Below the pieces are notes generated by a model. That model was not told where the DNA came from and made no database searches. It saw nothing but the letters and a program-made list of their open reading frames with translations. Shown here piece after piece: positions 6,813 through 8,594 of a stretch of DNA of 8,594 nucleotides. This DNA comes from CAYFUL01 sp964346375 (GTDB lineage Bacteria > Bacillota > Clostridia > Tissierellales > Peptoniphilaceae). How positions within the stretch are numbered: position 1 is the first letter of the stretch; the number at the start of each line of letters is the position of its first letter. The position numbers and the translations under genes are program-made. Where the stretch lies: NCBI GenBank assembly GCA_964346375.1, contig CAYFUL010000058.1, forward strand, positions 1 to 8,594. Reading direction: 5' to 3'.

Positions 6813-8172
6813 CTGAAGTTAAATAGAATAATTCCAGCAAGTAGGAAGTAAATAACCAGTATTACAGAGTCAAGAATAGTAGTAATAACTGCACTTGCCA
6901 TAATTGCCGGGTCAAGGTTTACTCTCTTTGCAAGGATAGGTAAAGTTGCACCAAGTACCCTTGCAAGAAGAACAGTTAAAAATATTGTAAGGAAAACTAG
7001 TAGAGCAACGTTAAATGAAACTTTTTTAAGAAAAACCATTCTTGCAAAGTTTACAACTCCAAGGGCAGCTCCACAGTAAATTGCAACTCTAAATTCTTTA
7101 AAAATAACTGCAAATGCGTCGCTAAGACCAATTTCGCCAGTGGCAAGGGCACGAATTACAACTGTAGAAGCCTGAGAACCAGAGTTACCTCCTGTACCAG
7201 TAATCATTGGAATAAAAGAGGTAAGGATAATAAATTCTGAGAGCAAACTATTAAAGCCGTCAATAATTCCAGAGGTAAGAGTTGCAGAAATCATAAGTAC
7301 AAGTAGCCAAGGTATTCTATTTTTGCAAGCTGCCAGGCAGTTTGGTCAAGGTACTCGTCGTCGGAAGGATTAATGGCAGCCATTCTATGAAAGTCCTCTG
7401 TAGCCTCGTCTTCAACAACTTCCATAATATCGTCAAAGGTAACAATACCACAAAGTCTATGTTCAGTATCTACAACGGGAAGGGCAATAAAACCATAACG
7501 TACAAATTTTTCAGCAACTTCCTCCTTGTCGTCAGTAGTAGTTACATATTTAACATCCTCTTCCATAATGTCTCTAATTAATTGGTCCTCTTTTGAAATA
7601 ACAATAGTACGTAGAGAGACGAAGCCTATAATCATTTTAAACTCGTTTTCAACGTAACAGGTATAAATGGTCTCAGAGTCAACTGCGTGCTCTTTAATAT
7701 ACCCTAGGGCGTCTTTAACGGTCATATCCGGTTTTAGTTTTACATACTCAATAGTCATAAGACTACCGTCAGAGTATTCAGGATAGCGTAAAAATTCGTT
7801 AATCATTCTACGCTCATCGGCAGGAGCATTGGCAAGAATTTTAGTAACAACATTTGCCGGCATCTCCTCTAAAACGTCAATCATATCGTCAAAGTAAAGG
7901 TCCTCTAAAATACTCCTTAACTCAACGTCATTAATGGAGTTTACAATTCTCTTCTTATCGTATGTTTCCATATGAGAAAAAACTTCCGCCTCTTTTTCCT
8001 TAGAGAGCATACGAAAGACGATAAGCATCTCCTTATCGTCAAGGTCCTCAATTATCTCCGCTAAGTCTACTAAGTTCATATCTTCAAGGTAGACTTTTAA
8101 ATCCTTTAGCTGTTTATTATTAATCAGTTCAATAAAGTATTCTCGCTGTTCAACCTATTCATTGTAGTCCAT
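6809..8172 (-). pseudogene. mgtE: Second, tandem mgtE copy inactivated by a nonsense codon and a frameshift
   Basis: The locus aligns end to end with the neighbouring intact mgtE; a hand alignment of the soluble domains gives roughly 75-80% identity. It begins with an ATG at 8172 behind an intact AAGGTGAG ribosome binding site and reads MDYNE, then TAG (8155-8157) where the intact copy has Tyr (TAT) in MNYNEYIEH. Homology resumes at once (VEQREYFIELINNK) and continues through both CBS domains to YLDQTAWQLAK. There a run of five A (minus strand; 7320-7324) replaces the six A of the intact copy, shifting the frame to a TGA at 7291-7293. The membrane domain then continues in another frame from ATG at 7294 (MISATLTSGII) to the TGA at 6809, keeping TGGNSGSQ and DPAIMASAVITTILDS. 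All functional motifs survive, so inactivation looks recent. Without both lesions the protein would be 454 aa. The frameshift alone could be a sequencing error, but the nonsense codon is not in a homopolymer. Confidence 0.9.
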
Positions 8173-8306
8173 AACTCACCTTTTTTCTAAATAAAGATTA
8201 ACAAAAAAAGGATGGGCTTTCAATGGAAAAAGGCTGTGGAAATAATTTAAATTGTGGAGTTTAGAAAATTTCAGAGGTTGTAAAAGAAGTAGAATAATTT
8301 ATTTTT
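8173..8306. other. Non-coding leader between the mgtE pseudogene and the GC-rich repeat
   Basis: This AT-rich stretch of about 130 bp holds the ribosome binding site and putative promoter of the mgtE pseudogene, and otherwise nothing I can name. I looked for an M-box magnesium riboswitch on the minus strand and saw neither its paired elements nor a terminator hairpin. Upstream of the promoter the sequence is simple A/T-rich DNA until the repeat begins. Confidence 0.6.
8195..8223 (-). promoter_or_regulatory. Putative promoter of the mgtE pseudogene
   Basis: On the minus strand TTGAAA (complement of 8218-8223; five of six) and TAATCT (complement of 8195-8200; keeps the key T, A and final T) are 17 bp apart, with TGT before the -10. 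It is followed by AAGGTGAG (8175-8182) and the ATG at 8172. Promoter and ribosome binding site both look undamaged. Confidence 0.48.
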
Positions 8307-8425
8307 GGTAGGGGTCGGGCGTCCCCGCCCGACCCGCCGAGGCAAGTACATCTGTATCGTGGAATACATTTGTAGTAAAACACGGACATAACGTTGCGGG
8401 GGACCCATGACAATCCGCCCCTACC
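8307..8425. repeat. GC-rich palindromic repeat, complete copy (MITE/REP-like)
   Basis: The element of about 119 bp is bounded by the inverted 8-mers GGTAGGGG (8307-8314) and CCCCTACC (8418-8425). Inside the left end is a perfect 10-bp palindrome: arm GGGTCGGGCG at 8312-8321, loop TCCC, and the complementary arm at 8326-8335. A small conserved hairpin (TGTAT at 8353-8357, ATACA at 8364-8368) lies in the middle. The first 80 bp recur at 8514-8594. The high GC content contrasts sharply with the AT-rich surroundings, which suggests an interspersed repeat that arrived from elsewhere. It encodes no transposase, so any mobility would need an enzyme supplied in trans. Confidence 0.8.
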
Positions 8426-8513
8426 GCAGGTTTTGAAGCATGTTGATTTTTGAATTTTATCGTAGATTTTTGAATATGGTGAAATTTAATGTGTTGGTAT
8501 AAAAATGAATCAT
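8426..8513. other. AT-rich spacer between the two GC-rich repeats
   Basis: These 88 bp of AT-rich sequence separate the two repeat copies. They contain a short direct repeat, GATTTTTGAAT at 8445-8455 and again at 8465-8475, 20 bp apart. No convincing promoter, ribosome binding site or open frame is seen. Confidence 0.55.
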
Positions 8514-8594
8514 GGTAGGTTGCGTCGAGCCCCCGCCCGACCCGCCGAAGAAAGTGCATCGGTATCGTGGAATACATTTGTAGTAAAACACGGA
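8514..8594. repeat. GC-rich palindromic repeat, second copy, cut by the window edge
   Basis: This copy has the same orientation as the one at 8307. It starts GGTAGG and runs 81 bp to the window end, aligning with 8307-8386 with one indel and several substitutions concentrated in the palindrome and just after it. The last 27 bp (8568-8594) are identical between copies, as is the 18-bp block after the palindrome loop. Its palindrome is degenerate (GTCG/CGAC ends kept, A-C mismatch inside). The right end, expected to finish in CCCCTACC, is outside the window. Confidence 0.8.

Noticed and set aside
7315..7330. Programmed -1 frameshifting at the A run in the second mgtE
   Set aside because: The sequence GCA AAA ATA does not form a proper X XXY YYZ slippery heptamer, no downstream stem is evident, and the separate nonsense codon near the start would still block the protein.
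8173..8306. M-box magnesium riboswitch upstream of the second mgtE
   Set aside because: The interval is too short and too A/T-simple, and I see no paired elements or terminator/antiterminator structure of that class.
8299..8577. Minus-strand open frame of 92 codons spanning the two GC-rich repeats
   Set aside because: It lies wholly in repeat DNA and its AT-rich spacer, has no ribosome binding site, and its composition (His, Cys, Arg-rich, no domain) follows the palindromic repeat rather than a protein.
8307..8594. CRISPR array
   Set aside because: There are only two copies, about 80 bp long and diverged, with an 88-bp spacer. CRISPR repeats are shorter, near-identical and more numerous.

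Overview
The window reads as chromosome of a low-GC anaerobic bacterium, most likely Bacillota (Clostridia/Tissierellia-like). This rests on AT-rich coding sequence, strong GGAGG-type ribosome binding sites, and a gene set of DUF1858 CxxC protein, SteT-type permease, MaoC hydratase, MntP and MgtE. The genus cannot be fixed from sequence alone.

Layout, left to right. (1) Positions 1-2748, minus strand: a tight operon read right to left as a MoxR-type AAA+ ATPase, a VWA-domain protein (8-nt overlap), and the start of a DUF1858 redox-disulfide protein (10-nt gap) that leaves the window. The ATPase/VWA pair resembles the NorQ/NorD and CbbQ/CbbO partnerships, which remodel or load metalloenzymes; the client here is unknown. 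(2) 2850-3407, plus strand: mntP, a manganese exporter divergent from the operon, closed by a strong hairpin terminator. (3) 3447-4790, minus: an APC-superfamily amino-acid permease. (4) 4886-5335, plus: a MaoC/PhaJ-type hydratase sharing a compact divergent promoter region with the permease, closed by a bidirectional terminator. (5) 5404-6762, minus: an intact mgtE magnesium transporter/channel. (6) 6809-8172, minus: a second mgtE in tandem, a close paralogue that is broken twice (TAG at codon 6 and a one-base deletion in a run of A), hence a pseudogene. (7) 8173-8594: no gene. It holds the probable promoter of the dead mgtE, one complete GC-rich palindromic repeat of about 119 bp, and most of a second copy in the same orientation that is cut by the window edge.

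How the parts relate: three loci handle divalent metals (Mn efflux by MntP, Mg by one live and one dead MgtE), but no metal riboswitch is visible next to any of them. The permease and hydratase are ordinary single-gene units. The least explained part is the ATPase-VWA-DUF1858 operon, whose ATPase has Asn in place of the usual Ser/Thr of the Walker A motif. I found no CRISPR array, tRNA, rRNA, transposase or clear defence system.
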